Source: Rhodocyclaceae bacterium
GTDB lineage: Bacteria; Pseudomonadota; Gammaproteobacteria; Burkholderiales; CAIKXV01
Length of the DNA: 64,000 bases
Direction of reading: 5' to 3'
NCBI GenBank assembly: GCA_020248265.1
Contig: JADCHX010000004.1
Location: forward strand, 601,473 to 665,472
Of the stretch, positions 35,114 through 44,060 are shown piece by piece. Below the pieces are notes generated by a model, which was not told the origin of the DNA, did no database searches, and was given only the letters and a program-made list of their open reading frames with translations. Made by a program: the position numbers and the translations under genes. How positions within the stretch are numbered: position 1 is the first letter of the stretch; each line of letters opens with the position of its first letter.

Positions 35114-36418
35114 GTGCAGCAGACAACGATAGCAGTGGTGGGTTCCGGCATATCCGGATTGGCCACGGCCTGGCTTCTTCGCGATCGGTACAAGGTAACC
35201 CTGTTCGAGGGCGGCGAGCGGCCGGGCGGCCATACCAACACGATCGACGTCGAAGTCGATGGGCAGCGCTTTCCGGTGGATACCGGTTTTCTCGTGTTCA
35301 ACGAACGCACCTATCCCAACCTCATCGCGCTCTTCGACCTGATCGGCGTGTCCTCGGTCACCAGCGACATGTCGTTCAGTGTCTGCATGGAAGAGCCCCG
35401 GCTCGAATGGGCCGGAACATCGATCGCATCGCTCTTCGCCCAGAAGCGAAACCTGGTGCGGCCACGTTTCTGGGGCATGCTGGCCGACATCGCGCGCTTC
35501 AACCGCGAGGCTCCCGGCTTCTTCGATCCCGACCCGGCGCGTCCGATGGACCTCGGAACCTACCTCGAGCGCGGCCGCTACGGCGAGGCTTTTCGTGACT
35601 GGTACCTGCTGCCGATGGCTGCGGCGATCTGGTCGTGTCCGGTCGAGTCGATGCGGGCTTTCCCGGTGGCAAGTTTCATCCGTTTCTTCGTCAATCACGG
35701 CCTGTTGCAGGTCACCCGGCGGCCGCGCTGGATGACGGTAACGGGCGGCGGTCGGGAGTACGTGCGCCGGCTTTGTGCTGACCTGCCTGACGTACGGCTA
35801 TCGACTCCGGTCACGCGCGTGCGCAGGCTCCCGGACAGCGTCGAGGTGACGGGCGGCGGCCAGGTCGAGCGTTTCGATCAGGTCGTGTTCGCCTGCCACA
35901 GCGATCAGGCGCTGGCCGCGCTGGCTGATCCCTCCGGGGCGGAGTCGGAACTGCTCGGCGCGGTGCGCTATCAGCCCAATGTGGCGTGGCTGCATACCGA
36001 TGCCTCGTTCCTGCCGCGCTCGCAGGTGGCGTGGGCGGCATGGAACTACGCTGGTACCGGTACTGGCGGCCAGGGCGGCCAGGGCGGCCAGGGCGGCCTG
36101 CCCGGTGCCGGTGCATCGGTCAGCGTGACCTACCTGATCAACCGCCTGCAACCACTGCCCACGGCCACCCCGGTGATGGTGACGCTGAATCCGTACCGCA
36201 CGGTTGCCCCGGCGCACGTGATCCGGCGCATCGAGTACGCGCATCCGATGCTCGACGCGCCTGCGTTGGCCGCACAGCAGCGGTTGCCTGCGATGCAGGG
36301 GGTCAACCGCACCTGGTATTGCGGTGCATGGACCGGTTACGGCTTCCATGAAGACGGTCTCAAGTCGGCGCTGGCGGTAGCCGCCGGGCTCGGCGTGCAA
36401 GCGCCGTGGACGGCATGA
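35114..36418 (+). CDS. FAD-dependent amine-oxidase-like flavoprotein
   Basis: This 434-residue protein begins with the FAD-binding motif IAVVGSGISGLATAWLL and the second nucleotide motif RPGGHTNTIDVEVDG. The NAD/FAD amine-oxidase fold continues to a C-terminal TWYCGAWTGYGFHEDGLKSA flavin-binding stretch. Such proteins precede DUF1365 and Cfa genes in many proteobacteria. In those clusters they are thought to act as fatty-acyl desaturases or oxidases rather than on amines. The GTG start has an AAGGATG site. A Gly-Gln repeat inserted at about residues 318-329 is unusual. It is the first gene of the operon. Confidence 0.85.
   Translation: MQQTTIAVVGSGISGLATAWLLRDRYKVTLFEGGERPGGHTNTIDVEVDGQRFPVDTGFLVFNERTYPNLIALFDLIGVSSVTSDMSFSVCMEEPRLEWAGTSIASLFAQKRNLVRPRFWGMLADIARFNREAPGFFDPDPARPMDLGTYLERGRYGEAFRDWYLLPMAAAIWSCPVESMRAFPVASFIRFFVNHGLLQVTRRPRWMTVTGGGREYVRRLCADLPDVRLSTPVTRVRRLPDSVEVTGGGQVERFDQVVFACHSDQALAALADPSGAESELLGAVRYQPNVAWLHTDASFLPRSQVAWAAWNYAGTGTGGQGGQGGQGGLPGAGASVSVTYLINRLQPLPTATPVMVTLNPYRTVAPAHVIRRIEYAHPMLDAPALAAQQRLPAMQGVNRTWYCGAWTGYGFHEDGLKSALAVAAGLGVQAPWTA
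36065..36100 (+). repeat. In-frame 9-bp tandem repeat (x4)
   Basis: There are four copies of GGCGGCCAG (the last is GGCGGCCTG). They encode a Gly-Gly-Gln repeat inside the flavoprotein. Copy-number change would keep the frame. Confidence 0.9.
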
Positions 36419-37203
36419 CTGTCGGCTGCGGACTGACACCGGCGATCTGCGCCGGTGAAGTGCTGCATCGGCGTCTGTCTCCCGTCGGACACTCGTTTCG
36501 TTATCCAGCGTTCTTCCTTCGGCTGCCACTGGCATGGATCGAATCGGGTCGCCTTCACGACCACCCGCGGCTGTTCGGGATCGATCGCTTCAACCTGTTC
36601 AGCCTGATGCGGCGGGATTACGGCCCCCGCGACGGTTCTCCGCTCGGCCCCTGGATACGGCTGCTGCTGCGGGACAACGGCCTGCAGGCTGCCGATGGCG
36701 AAGTGGTTCTCTATACACTCCCCCGGGTGCTCGGTCATGCATTCAATCCGGTGAGTTTCTGGATGTGCCATGACCGTGAGGGCGGGCTGAGGGCCGTGAT
36801 GTGCGAAGTCAGCAACACGTTCGGCGAGCATCACAACTATCTGGTGGCCCGTCCCGACGGTGCCGTGATCGGCACCGGCATGCGGTTGCATGCACGCAAG
36901 GTGTTCCATGTGTCACCGTTCTTCCCGGTCGACGGCGAGTACGGCTTCCGTTTCCATGAAGACGAAGGGCGCTGCCTGTTCAGGATCGACTATCAATGCG
37001 CGGGCGTGCCGCAACTGACCACCTCGCTGTCGGGCGCGGCCGGGTCGCCATCCGACGCGGCGCTGCTGCGCGCCTTCCTGCGACTGCCCTGGCTGATGGC
37101 GGGGGTGATCGCGCGCATCCACCTGCAGGCATTCAGGCTTTGGCTCAAGGGAGCCGTGTTCCATCGTAAGCCGGTCCCACCGGTCGAAACGACGACGCGC
37201 TAG
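36415..37203 (+). CDS. DUF1365 family protein
   Basis: This 262-residue protein has the DUF1365 landmarks LHRRLSPVGHSFRYPAFFLR, HDHPRLFGIDRFNLFSL and the HAFNPVSFWMCHD core. VFHVSPFFPVDGEYGFRF lies in the second half. The biochemical role is unknown. The family is nearly always found between an amine-oxidase-like flavoprotein and a Cfa-type methyltransferase, as here, which ties it to fatty-acid modification. The ATG at 36415 overlaps the upstream stop as ATGA. Confidence 0.88.
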   Translation: MTVGCGLTPAICAGEVLHRRLSPVGHSFRYPAFFLRLPLAWIESGRLHDHPRLFGIDRFNLFSLMRRDYGPRDGSPLGPWIRLLLRDNGLQAADGEVVLYTLPRVLGHAFNPVSFWMCHDREGGLRAVMCEVSNTFGEHHNYLVARPDGAVIGTGMRLHARKVFHVSPFFPVDGEYGFRFHEDEGRCLFRIDYQCAGVPQLTTSLSGAAGSPSDAALLRAFLRLPWLMAGVIARIHLQAFRLWLKGAVFHRKPVPPVETTTR

Positions 37204-37261
37204 ATGCGCCGGTGTACCGGCCCGTCGAAGCTGCGTTCCTATCCCTCTGAAAGGTTCATTG

Positions 37262-38536
37262 ATGACTGAAGTTACCGTCGAGCAGTCGCGCGACACGGAT
37301 GCGCAGCCGGTCACCGACCGGGAGTCGGTGCGCCGGATCCGCGCCGCGATGCCCCCGGCCGGCCAGTTGTTCATGCGAGTGCTCGACCAGATCCGCATCG
37401 GGCGCATCGACCTGGTGACGCCGGATGGCGAGTGGCTGTCGTGCGGCGGCGAGGCTGGTCCCCACGCCACGCTGACCCTGCGCTCCTGGGCGGCGGCCGA
37501 AGATATCCTGCGCAAGGCCGATATCGGGCTGGCCGAGGCCTACATGTCGGGCGACTGCGATATCGATCGTCCGGCGGACCTGCTGACTATCGCGCTGCTC
37601 AACCAGCAGCGCATCGAGCGCGCCTTCTACGGCAACTGGGTAGCCGTGCTCTGGTACCGGCTGCGCCACTGGTCGCGCGCGAACACCCGCTCCGGCAGCC
37701 GGCGCAACATCGTCGCCCATTACGATCTGGGTAATGATTTCTACCGGCTGTGGCTGGACCCGACGATGAGCTACTCGTCGGCATGGTTCGGGGGCAACCC
37801 GGCGCAGCCGCTCGACCGTGCGCAGCAGGCCAAGTACGAACGTATCCTCGACCGGCTCGGTGCCCGGCCGGGGGAGCACATCCTCGAGATCGGCTGCGGC
37901 TGGGGTGGCTTTGCCGAAGCGGCTGCACGCCGCGGCTGCAGGGTGCGAGGCATCACGCTGTCGCCGGCGCAGCTCGAATTCGCGCGGCAGCGTATCGACG
38001 CCGCCGGCCTGTCCGGACTGGTCGAACTGTCGTACACCGACTACCGCGACATCGACGGTCAGTACGACCATGTGGTGTCGATCGAGATGTACGAAGCGGT
38101 CGGCGAGCGCTTCTGGCCGGCCTACTTCCGTGCCATCCACGACGTGCTGAAGCCGGGAGGCCGTGCCGTGATCCAGGGCATCACGATCCACGACGAGGTT
38201 TTCGGTCGCTACCGCAGGGGCACCGACTTCATCCAGCAGTACGTGTTCCCGGGCGGCATGCTTGCTTCCGAGACCGCGTTCGCCCGGGAGGCCGGGCGTG
38301 CGGGCCTGCAGCTCCACGCGAGCGAGGCGTTCGGGCGCGACTATGCGGAGACCCTGCGTCGCTGGCTGAAGGCATTCACCGAAGCCGAACCTCGGGTGCG
38401 CGCGCTCGGCTTCGATGACCGATTCATCCGCATGTGGCGGTTCTACCTGTGCTATTGCGCTGCGGGCTTCGATTCCGGCCGCACCGACGTGCTCCATTTC
38501 GAACTGTCGCGTCTTTTCCAGGGAGGCTCCCGATGA
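37262..38536 (+). CDS. Cyclopropane-fatty-acyl-phospholipid synthase family methyltransferase
   Basis: This S-adenosylmethionine-dependent enzyme of the Cfa family adds a methyl or methylene group to the double bond of membrane phospholipid acyl chains. The 424-residue protein has the substrate-side motif YDLGNDFYRLWLDPTMSYSS and the AdoMet-binding loop LEIGCGWGGFAEAAA near residue 210. Further motifs are EMYEAVGERFWPAYF and FIQQYVFPGGML. The ATG has an AAAGG site. The flavoprotein/DUF1365 context resembles the Cfa-like methyltransferase (UfaM) of furan fatty-acid synthesis, so the product may be a methylated rather than cyclopropane chain. Sequence alone does not decide. Confidence 0.9.
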   Translation: MTEVTVEQSRDTDAQPVTDRESVRRIRAAMPPAGQLFMRVLDQIRIGRIDLVTPDGEWLSCGGEAGPHATLTLRSWAAAEDILRKADIGLAEAYMSGDCDIDRPADLLTIALLNQQRIERAFYGNWVAVLWYRLRHWSRANTRSGSRRNIVAHYDLGNDFYRLWLDPTMSYSSAWFGGNPAQPLDRAQQAKYERILDRLGARPGEHILEIGCGWGGFAEAAARRGCRVRGITLSPAQLEFARQRIDAAGLSGLVELSYTDYRDIDGQYDHVVSIEMYEAVGERFWPAYFRAIHDVLKPGGRAVIQGITIHDEVFGRYRRGTDFIQQYVFPGGMLASETAFAREAGRAGLQLHASEAFGRDYAETLRRWLKAFTEAEPRVRALGFDDRFIRMWRFYLCYCAAGFDSGRTDVLHFELSRLFQGGSR

Positions 38537-39126
38537 ATCGCATCCAAACTGCCGGCCGGCGCAGGCTGCTGGGCCTGGGTGGTGCGCTTTCGCTGCTGGC
38601 ACCGGTCGTGGCGCTGCGGGCCGGGCCGGCCGGCGCGGCGGCTACCGTCAACCATGCGCTGTCCCTGCTGCCGCCGCTGGTCGTCGCGCAGTCAGGTGAG
38701 CTGCGCCGGATCGGGGCCGGCACCATGCGCTGGTTCGGCCTGCACGTATACGATGCGGCACTGTGGGTGCGCGATGCGAGCTGGGACAGCGCCGATACCT
38801 TCGCGCTGGACATCGTCTATGCCCGCGACATCACGGGCAAGGCGCTGGCCGAGAGCAGCATCACCGAGATGAAGCGCGTCGGATTCACCGACGAAACGCG
38901 ACATGCCCGCTGGTTGCCGGCGATGGTGCGCACGTTCCCCGACGTCGGCCGCGGCGATCGGCTGGTCGGCCTCAACCTAAAGGGTGGGGGTGCCGCCTTC
39001 TTCAACCAGGATCGCTCGCTGGGCACCATCGACGATCCGGTCTTCGCACGCGCATTCTTCGCCATCTGGCTGGACCCCAGGACGCGCGAGCCGCAGCTGC
39101 GCAACCGCCTGCTCGGCAAGTCCTGA
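38533..39126 (+). CDS. Chalcone-isomerase-like exported protein
   Basis: This 197-residue protein starts with an arginine-rich signal (GRRRLLGLGGALSLLAP) that could be Tat-type. A chalcone-isomerase-like fold follows: IGAGTMRWFGLHVYDAALWV, then VYARDITGKALAESS and GGGAAFFNQDRSLGTIDDP. Bacterial members of this fold bind fatty acids or have unknown function; flavonoid chemistry is not implied. Its start overlaps the Cfa stop as ATGA. Confidence 0.8.
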   Translation: MNRIQTAGRRRLLGLGGALSLLAPVVALRAGPAGAAATVNHALSLLPPLVVAQSGELRRIGAGTMRWFGLHVYDAALWVRDASWDSADTFALDIVYARDITGKALAESSITEMKRVGFTDETRHARWLPAMVRTFPDVGRGDRLVGLNLKGGGAAFFNQDRSLGTIDDPVFARAFFAIWLDPRTREPQLRNRLLGKS

Positions 39127-39128
39127 CC

Positions 39129-40424
39129 GTGCCGTCGCCAGCCCCTCCCCGGCAGGGCGGTCCGGGTCGGCTCGCTTCATCGCAACTGGCCGCATACAGT
39201 CTGTTCAGCGTGCCGCTGCTGATGACCGCGCTGCCGATCAATATCCTTTTGCCGGCGTTCTACAACGCGCGTACGGGGCTTTCGCTCTCGGTGATCGGGG
39301 TTGTGTTCTTCCTCACCCGGTTGATCGACGCCGTCGTCGATCCGCTGCTCGGGGCATGGGTCGATGTGCAGAAGCAGCGCGCGTCCTACCTGCCGCCCGT
39401 GCTGATCGGTGCGCCGGTTCTGGCCATCGGATTCGCTTTGCTGCTGGTGCCGCCTGCGGGCATGGGCGAGGTGGCAAGTGCAGGCTGGCTTGCCGCCACG
39501 CTGGCTACCGCGTACATCGGCTACTCGCTGGCGATCGTCGCCTACCAGGCCTGGGGCTCCGAACTTGCCAATGACGATGCAGGTCGTGCGCGAATCACCG
39601 GTGCGCGGGAAGGCGCGGGGCTCGTTGGCGTACTGGCTGGCGCGGTGCTGCCGCAGGTGATCGGCATGGCTGCGATGGTGGCGGTGTTCCTGGCCGCGCT
39701 GGGGGCTACCGTATACCTGCTCGCGCGTTGCGCGCCGCGGCCATCGCCGGCCGGCGTGCCCGCTGCGGGCCCGCGGTCCAACCCGTTCTCTGCCTTCGTC
39801 GTGCCACTGGCGAGCGGACGCTTCCGCTGGCTGTTGCTGGTATTCGCACTGAACGCCATCGCGCCGTCGATCACCGCGACCGTGTTCCAGTTCTTCGTCG
39901 CCGACCGACTCGGGCTGGCCGGTTACGTTCCTGCCTTCCTGGCGCTCTACTTCATCGCCGGCGCGGTCAGCATGCCGTTGTGGATGAAACTGGCCACCCG
40001 ATTCAGCCTGCACGTGGTCTGGCTGGCCGGCATGGTGGCTGCGGTGGCCGCCTTCGTCTGGGCTTACTGGCTGGACGCGGGCGCGGTGTGGGGCTTTGCG
40101 GCGATCTGCGTCCTGTCGGGCTTCGCGTTCGGTGCCGATCTCGCGCTGCCACCGGCGCTCCTGGCCCGGGTCATCGATGCCAACGGCCATGGCAGCCAGC
40201 GCGAAGGCGCCTACTTCGGTCTGTGGAATTTCGTGAACAAGCTGACCCTTGCGGTTGCCGGCGGCATCGCCCTGCCGCTGCTGGAGGGGTTGGGCTACGT
40301 CGCCGGTTCGCAGGATGCCATAGCGCTGTCCGCGCTGGCGTTCACCTATGCGATCGTTCCCTGTGCATTGAAGCTGGTCGCGGCCGCGCTGCTCTGGTCC
40401 GCCTGGCGCAACGCCCGTTTCTGA
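39129..40424 (+). CDS. MFS transporter, glycoside-pentoside-hexuronide (GPH) type
   Basis: This 431-residue twelve-helix membrane protein starts at a GTG 2 nt after the preceding stop. The GPH/MFS_2 features are FLTRLIDAVVDPLLGAWVDV at the helix 2-3 loop, AYQAWGSELANDDAGRARIT after helix 4, and REGAYFGLWNFVNKLTLAVA late in the protein. The family was named for sugar:cation symporters. Similar genes occur in light- or singlet-oxygen-induced lipid operons, where lipid or fatty-acid movement is plausible. The substrate is unknown. Confidence 0.87.
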   Translation: MPSPAPPRQGGPGRLASSQLAAYSLFSVPLLMTALPINILLPAFYNARTGLSLSVIGVVFFLTRLIDAVVDPLLGAWVDVQKQRASYLPPVLIGAPVLAIGFALLLVPPAGMGEVASAGWLAATLATAYIGYSLAIVAYQAWGSELANDDAGRARITGAREGAGLVGVLAGAVLPQVIGMAAMVAVFLAALGATVYLLARCAPRPSPAGVPAAGPRSNPFSAFVVPLASGRFRWLLLVFALNAIAPSITATVFQFFVADRLGLAGYVPAFLALYFIAGAVSMPLWMKLATRFSLHVVWLAGMVAAVAAFVWAYWLDAGAVWGFAAICVLSGFAFGADLALPPALLARVIDANGHGSQREGAYFGLWNFVNKLTLAVAGGIALPLLEGLGYVAGSQDAIALSALAFTYAIVPCALKLVAAALLWSAWRNARF

Positions 40425-40442
40425 CCGTCCCCGGAGGTACCG

Positions 40443-41018
40443 ATGATCACTGTATTCCTTCCCGAATCCGTGTGCGACCGCGCGCTGCGCCGGCTTCGCA
40501 TGCTGTTCGCCGCGCTGGTGGCATCTGCCACGTTCGCCGGATGTGCGTCGGTCGAACCGCAGGCCTACTCCGCCGAGAAGCCGGTGCTCGACCTGCAGAC
40601 ATATTTCAACGGCACGCTGATCGGACACGGCATGTTCCAGAGTCGGTCGGGCAAGGTCGAGCGGCGCTTCGTCGTGACCATCGATGCTAAGTGGGAGGGT
40701 AATGTCGGCACGCTCGACGAACGCTTCGAATGGTCGGATGGCGAGAAGCAGCGTCGGGTCTGGACGATCACCCGGACGGGCGCAGGGACGTATACCGGCA
40801 CCGCCGATGACGTGGTCGGCACAGCCGAGGGCCGGGCGGCGGGTAACGCGCTCTACTGGGCCTATACGCTCGCGCTGCCGGTGTCCGGTCGCACCTGGCA
40901 TGTCCGCTTCGACGACTGGATGTACCTGATCGACGACAAGGTGATGCTCAACACCGCGGTGATGAGCAAGTGGGGTATCCGGCTCGGCCAGGTCACGCTG
41001 AGCTTCAGCCGTAAATGA
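40443..41018 (+). CDS. DUF3833 family lipoprotein
   Basis: This 191-residue protein has a lipobox SATFAGC near residue 30 and the DUF3833 core LDLQTYFNGTLIGHGMFQSR. Further landmarks are VGTAEGRAAGNALYWAYTL and FDDWMYLIDDKVMLNTAVMS. The beta-rich fold suggests lipocalin-like ligand binding, but function is unproven. GGAGG precedes the ATG. The family recurs beside SDR and Cfa genes in similar clusters. Confidence 0.87.
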   Translation: MITVFLPESVCDRALRRLRMLFAALVASATFAGCASVEPQAYSAEKPVLDLQTYFNGTLIGHGMFQSRSGKVERRFVVTIDAKWEGNVGTLDERFEWSDGEKQRRVWTITRTGAGTYTGTADDVVGTAEGRAAGNALYWAYTLALPVSGRTWHVRFDDWMYLIDDKVMLNTAVMSKWGIRLGQVTLSFSRK

Positions 41019-41479
41019 CGCCTGGAGGCGGCTTGCGCGACGTTCCGCCAGCGGCGCTGTGGCCAGGGTTGGCCGGCCTGCTGCCGTTCCTGGCGTGCGC
41101 GTTGTTGCCGTTGGCGACCGACGCCGCGTGGCATCCGCTCGCGCAGCAGGCGCTGGTCGCCTACGGCGCGGTGATCCTGACCTTCGTCGGGGCCATCCAC
41201 TGGGGCATTGCACTGATGGTGCCGCGGCATCCGGCCAGCGCGGCCTGCTTCGGCTGGTCGGTGGTTCCCGCCCTGTGGGGATGGCTCGCCTTGTTCCCGT
41301 CGTTCATCGCCTCGCTCGCGCTGCTCGGGACCGGCTTCATCGTGCAACTGGCCGTGGACTACCGCGCCGCTCGCGCGCTAGGCCTGCCCGCGTGGTACCT
41401 TGCGTTGCGCTCGATGCTGACATTGGGCGTGCTGCTGTCGCTGCTCCTCGCGTCGCTCGCGGCAGCGATCGCCAGCTGA
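41015..41479 (+). CDS. DUF3429 family inner-membrane protein
   Basis: This 154-residue protein has about five hydrophobic helices. The DUF3429 pattern is AYGAVILTFVGAIHWGIAL, with WSVVPALWGWLALF in the next helix and a loop FIVQLAVDYRAARA. No catalytic motif is seen. The start overlaps the DUF3833 stop as ATGA. Its role in the cluster is unknown. Confidence 0.85.
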   Translation: MTPGGGLRDVPPAALWPGLAGLLPFLACALLPLATDAAWHPLAQQALVAYGAVILTFVGAIHWGIALMVPRHPASAACFGWSVVPALWGWLALFPSFIASLALLGTGFIVQLAVDYRAARALGLPAWYLALRSMLTLGVLLSLLLASLAAAIAS

Positions 41480-41546
41480 GCCCAGGCCTCCCTCCGCGCA
41501 TGTACCCGTCCCTTCCGATCCACGCATCCGCCCCCCGCAGGCCGTC

Positions 41547-42323
41547 ATGTTGAATGCCCCGATCAGGGACTGGAAAGGCAGGCGAGTCTGGCTGATCGGC
41601 GCGAGCAGCGGCATCGGTCACGCGCTCGCGAAGGTGTTGATCGCCCGCGGCGCGAAGGTTGCTGTGTCGGCGCGCAACGGCGCCGCGCTGCATGAACTCG
41701 CCGCGTCCACCCGGCCGTCGAACGTACTGGCGCTGCCGCTCGATGCAACGCGCGTCGATCAGCTCGAGGCGGCGCTGCGCGAGATGACGGATGCGTGGGG
41801 TGGCATCGATATGGCGATTTTCCTGCAGGGGACCCACGAGCCGGTGCGCGCCTGGACACTGGACTCCGCGGTCGCGCATCGGCTGGTCGATACCAACCTG
41901 CTGTCGGTCCTCGATTCGCTGGCGGTCGTGCTGCCGCAGATGCTGCGCCAGGGCAGCGGCGGCATCGCGATCTGCTCGTCGGTCGCCGGCTACCGCGGGT
42001 TGCCGACCAGTCTGGTGTACGGCGCCACGAAGGCCGCGCTGATCAACCTGGCGGAGACGCTGTACCTCGACCTGTCGCCACGTGGCATCGGCGTGTGGAT
42101 CGTGAATCCAGGCTTCGTCAGGACGCCGCTGACCGACCGCAACGAGTTCCCGATGCCGGCGCTGATCAGTGCCGACGAAGCCGCGACGCATATCGTCGAT
42201 GGCCTTGCCAGCGGCCGCTTCGAGATCCACTTCCCGAAGCGGTTCACGCGCTGGCTGCGCCTGTTCCGCCTGCTGCCCTACGGACTGTACTTCCGGCTGG
42301 TGCGGCGCTTCACCGGGTTGTGA
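41547..42323 (+). CDS. Short-chain dehydrogenase/reductase
   Basis: This NAD(P)-dependent classical SDR has 258 residues. The cofactor motif LIGASSGIGHALAKVL is near the N-terminus. The active-site Ser lies in ICSSVAGYRG and the YxxxK motif is VYGATKAALINL. The C-terminal third carries LFRLLPYGLYFRLVRRF, which looks amphipathic and could touch membranes. The substrate is unknown; the operon context suggests a lipid intermediate. A 67-nt gap separates it from the DUF3429 gene. Confidence 0.88.
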   Translation: MLNAPIRDWKGRRVWLIGASSGIGHALAKVLIARGAKVAVSARNGAALHELAASTRPSNVLALPLDATRVDQLEAALREMTDAWGGIDMAIFLQGTHEPVRAWTLDSAVAHRLVDTNLLSVLDSLAVVLPQMLRQGSGGIAICSSVAGYRGLPTSLVYGATKAALINLAETLYLDLSPRGIGVWIVNPGFVRTPLTDRNEFPMPALISADEAATHIVDGLASGRFEIHFPKRFTRWLRLFRLLPYGLYFRLVRRFTGL

Positions 42324-42328
42324 CCAGC

Positions 42329-42760
42329 ATGGACACGCGCGCGGCCCTGGCACGCCTGGAGTCGCTCTACACCGGGCTCACACCCGCGCGTACCGGCGAA
42401 CTGCGCGAGGTCTATGCGGCCGATGCCTGGTTCCGCGACCCGTTCAACGAGGTCCGCGGCCCCGAGGCGATCGAGCGCATCTTCGTGCACATGTTCCGGC
42501 AGGTCGATTCACCGCGCTTCGTGATCCTGGAGCGCGCGATCGACGGCGCTACCGCCTGGCTGACCTGGGACCTCGAGTACCGGGCCAGCCCGGGCAAGCC
42601 ACTGCGTCGCATCCACGGCGCGTCACAGCTGCGATTCGATGCCGACGGGCGCGTGACGTACCACCGCGACTACTGGGACGCAGCCGGAGAGCTGTACGAA
42701 TCGATACCGCTGCTGGGCAGCGTGCTGCGCCTCCTCAGGAAGCGGCTCGGCGCCGGCTGA
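42329..42760 (+). CDS. NTF2-like (SnoaL-like) small protein
   Basis: This 143-residue alpha/beta cone protein contains EVYAADAWFRDPFNEVRG and VTYHRDYWDAAGELYE, typical of polyketide-cyclase-like NTF2 folds. An in-frame GTG at 42320 overlaps the SDR stop as GTGA and could be the true, coupled start. No catalytic residues can be assigned. It is the last gene of the plus-strand lipid operon; the next gene converges. Confidence 0.82.
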   Translation: MDTRAALARLESLYTGLTPARTGELREVYAADAWFRDPFNEVRGPEAIERIFVHMFRQVDSPRFVILERAIDGATAWLTWDLEYRASPGKPLRRIHGASQLRFDADGRVTYHRDYWDAAGELYESIPLLGSVLRLLRKRLGAG

Positions 42761-42769
42761 GCGCGCCGG

Positions 42770-43393
42770 TCACTTCGGCGGTGCCGCTGCCGGTTCCACC
42801 GGCGCTCGCTTGATCAGTTCGAACACGCGCACCACGCGGGCCACGCCGCTGGTGGTGCGCGCGATCTCGGCGGCCTGGTCGGCTTCTGCGGCGGTGAGCA
42901 GCCCCATCAGATACACGACGCCGGCTTCGGTCACCACCTTCACGTGGTTGGCCTGCACCCGCGGATCCTTGCCCCTGGCCTGGTTGTCGACGATGCGCGC
43001 CTTCACCCGGCCGGTGATGAACGAGTCGTTGCTGCGCGCGGTGAGCGAGCTGGGTCCCGCGATCTGCAGCTCGTTCTGGACGTGGCGTACGCCCGCCTGC
43101 GCCCGCACGACCTTGTCGATGCCGGCACGGACCTGCTCGGTGGTGGCTTCGCCAGTGATCAGAACGACGCGGTTGTAGGATGTCACGTTGGCGTTGGAGA
43201 CCTTGCCGAACTGCGTGCTGATCTCATTGGCCAGGCGCAGTTCGATGTTCTGGTCGTCGACGACGGTGCCGCTGCTGCGCCGGTCGTCGGCGACGAGTAT
43301 GCCGGTCGCGACGCCCCCGACCATCAGCGGTACGCAGCCGCCGGCAGCAAGGCCGGTGAGCGCAATGGTAAGTGCAGCCAGGCGTCGGTTCAT
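42770..43393 (-). CDS. dolP: BON-domain outer-membrane lipoprotein DolP (YraP)
   Basis: This 207-residue protein has the lipobox TGLAAGGC and two BON domains ([20 protein letters not shown] and [19 protein letters not shown]). It carries the GVRHVQNEL and [10 protein letters not shown] strands typical of such domains. DolP localises to division sites and supports outer-membrane integrity in E. coli. The ATG follows a strong GAGGAGG and overlaps the diaA-like stop by ATGA. The gene order yraN-diaA-dolP is as in E. coli. Confidence 0.88.
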   Translation of the reverse strand: MNRRLAALTIALTGLAAGGCVPLMVGGVATGILVADDRRSSGTVVDDQNIELRLANEISTQFGKVSNANVTSYNRVVLITGEATTEQVRAGIDKVVRAQAGVRHVQNELQIAGPSSLTARSNDSFITGRVKARIVDNQARGKDPRVQANHVKVVTEAGVVYLMGLLTAAEADQAAEIARTTSGVARVVRVFELIKRAPVEPAAAPPK

Positions 43394-43995
43394 TGTGCCT
43401 CCTCGGGAAACATGATCTGATCGATCGCATCGCAGACGCAGTGCAGCGCGAGGATGTGGATTTCCTGCACGTGTGCGGTGCTCGGGTGCGGTACGCGCAG
43501 CTCGATGTCGCCATCGGCCAGGCTGCGCCCGATGCTGCCGCCGTCTCGGCCTGTCAGTGCGACCACGCGCATCCCGGCCGCGCGTGCGGCCTCGATCGCG
43601 GCGAGCACGTTGGGCGAATTGCCCGAGGTCGAGATTGCCAGCAACACGTCGCCGCCGCGTCCCAGCGCCCGCACCTGCTTGGAGAACACCTGCCGGTAGT
43701 CGTAGTCGTTCGCGATGGAGGTCAGCGTCGAGCTGTCCGTGGTCAGCGCGATGGCGGCCAGCGGCGGGCGTTCGCACTCGAAGCGGTTGAGCAGCTCCGC
43801 CGCGAAATGCTGGGCATCGGCCGCAGATCCGCCGTTGCCGCAGGCCAGTACGCGTCCGCCGGCCGCCAGTGTCGCGGCCATCGCGCGACCTGCGGCGAGG
43901 ATGGGCTCTGCGAGCATCGGAGCGACTTCCCGCTTCAGGCGGGCGCTTTCCTCGAATCGCGCAGCGATACGTTCGAGCAGTTCCTTGGGTTCCAT
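43390..43995 (-). CDS. diaA: SIS-domain protein, DiaA/GmhA family
   Basis: This 201-residue sugar-isomerase-fold protein contains [37 protein letters not shown] and [18 protein letters not shown]. Such proteins are either sedoheptulose-7-phosphate isomerase (GmhA) or the DnaA-binding initiation factor DiaA, which share the fold. The position between yraN and dolP is the E. coli diaA locus and favours DiaA, but many betaproteobacterial annotations call this gene gmhA. I cannot separate them without alignment. Confidence 0.8.
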   Translation of the reverse strand: MEPKELLERIAARFEESARLKREVAPMLAEPILAAGRAMAATLAAGGRVLACGNGGSAADAQHFAAELLNRFECERPPLAAIALTTDSSTLTSIANDYDYRQVFSKQVRALGRGGDVLLAISTSGNSPNVLAAIEAARAAGMRVVALTGRDGGSIGRSLADGDIELRVPHPSTAHVQEIHILALHCVCDAIDQIMFPEEAQ

Positions 43996-44060
43996 TCGGT
44001 CATTCTACGACGCAACGCGCGGGCAGGTGCGGTGATGCCGGCCTTCCGGTGCGTCATTGG

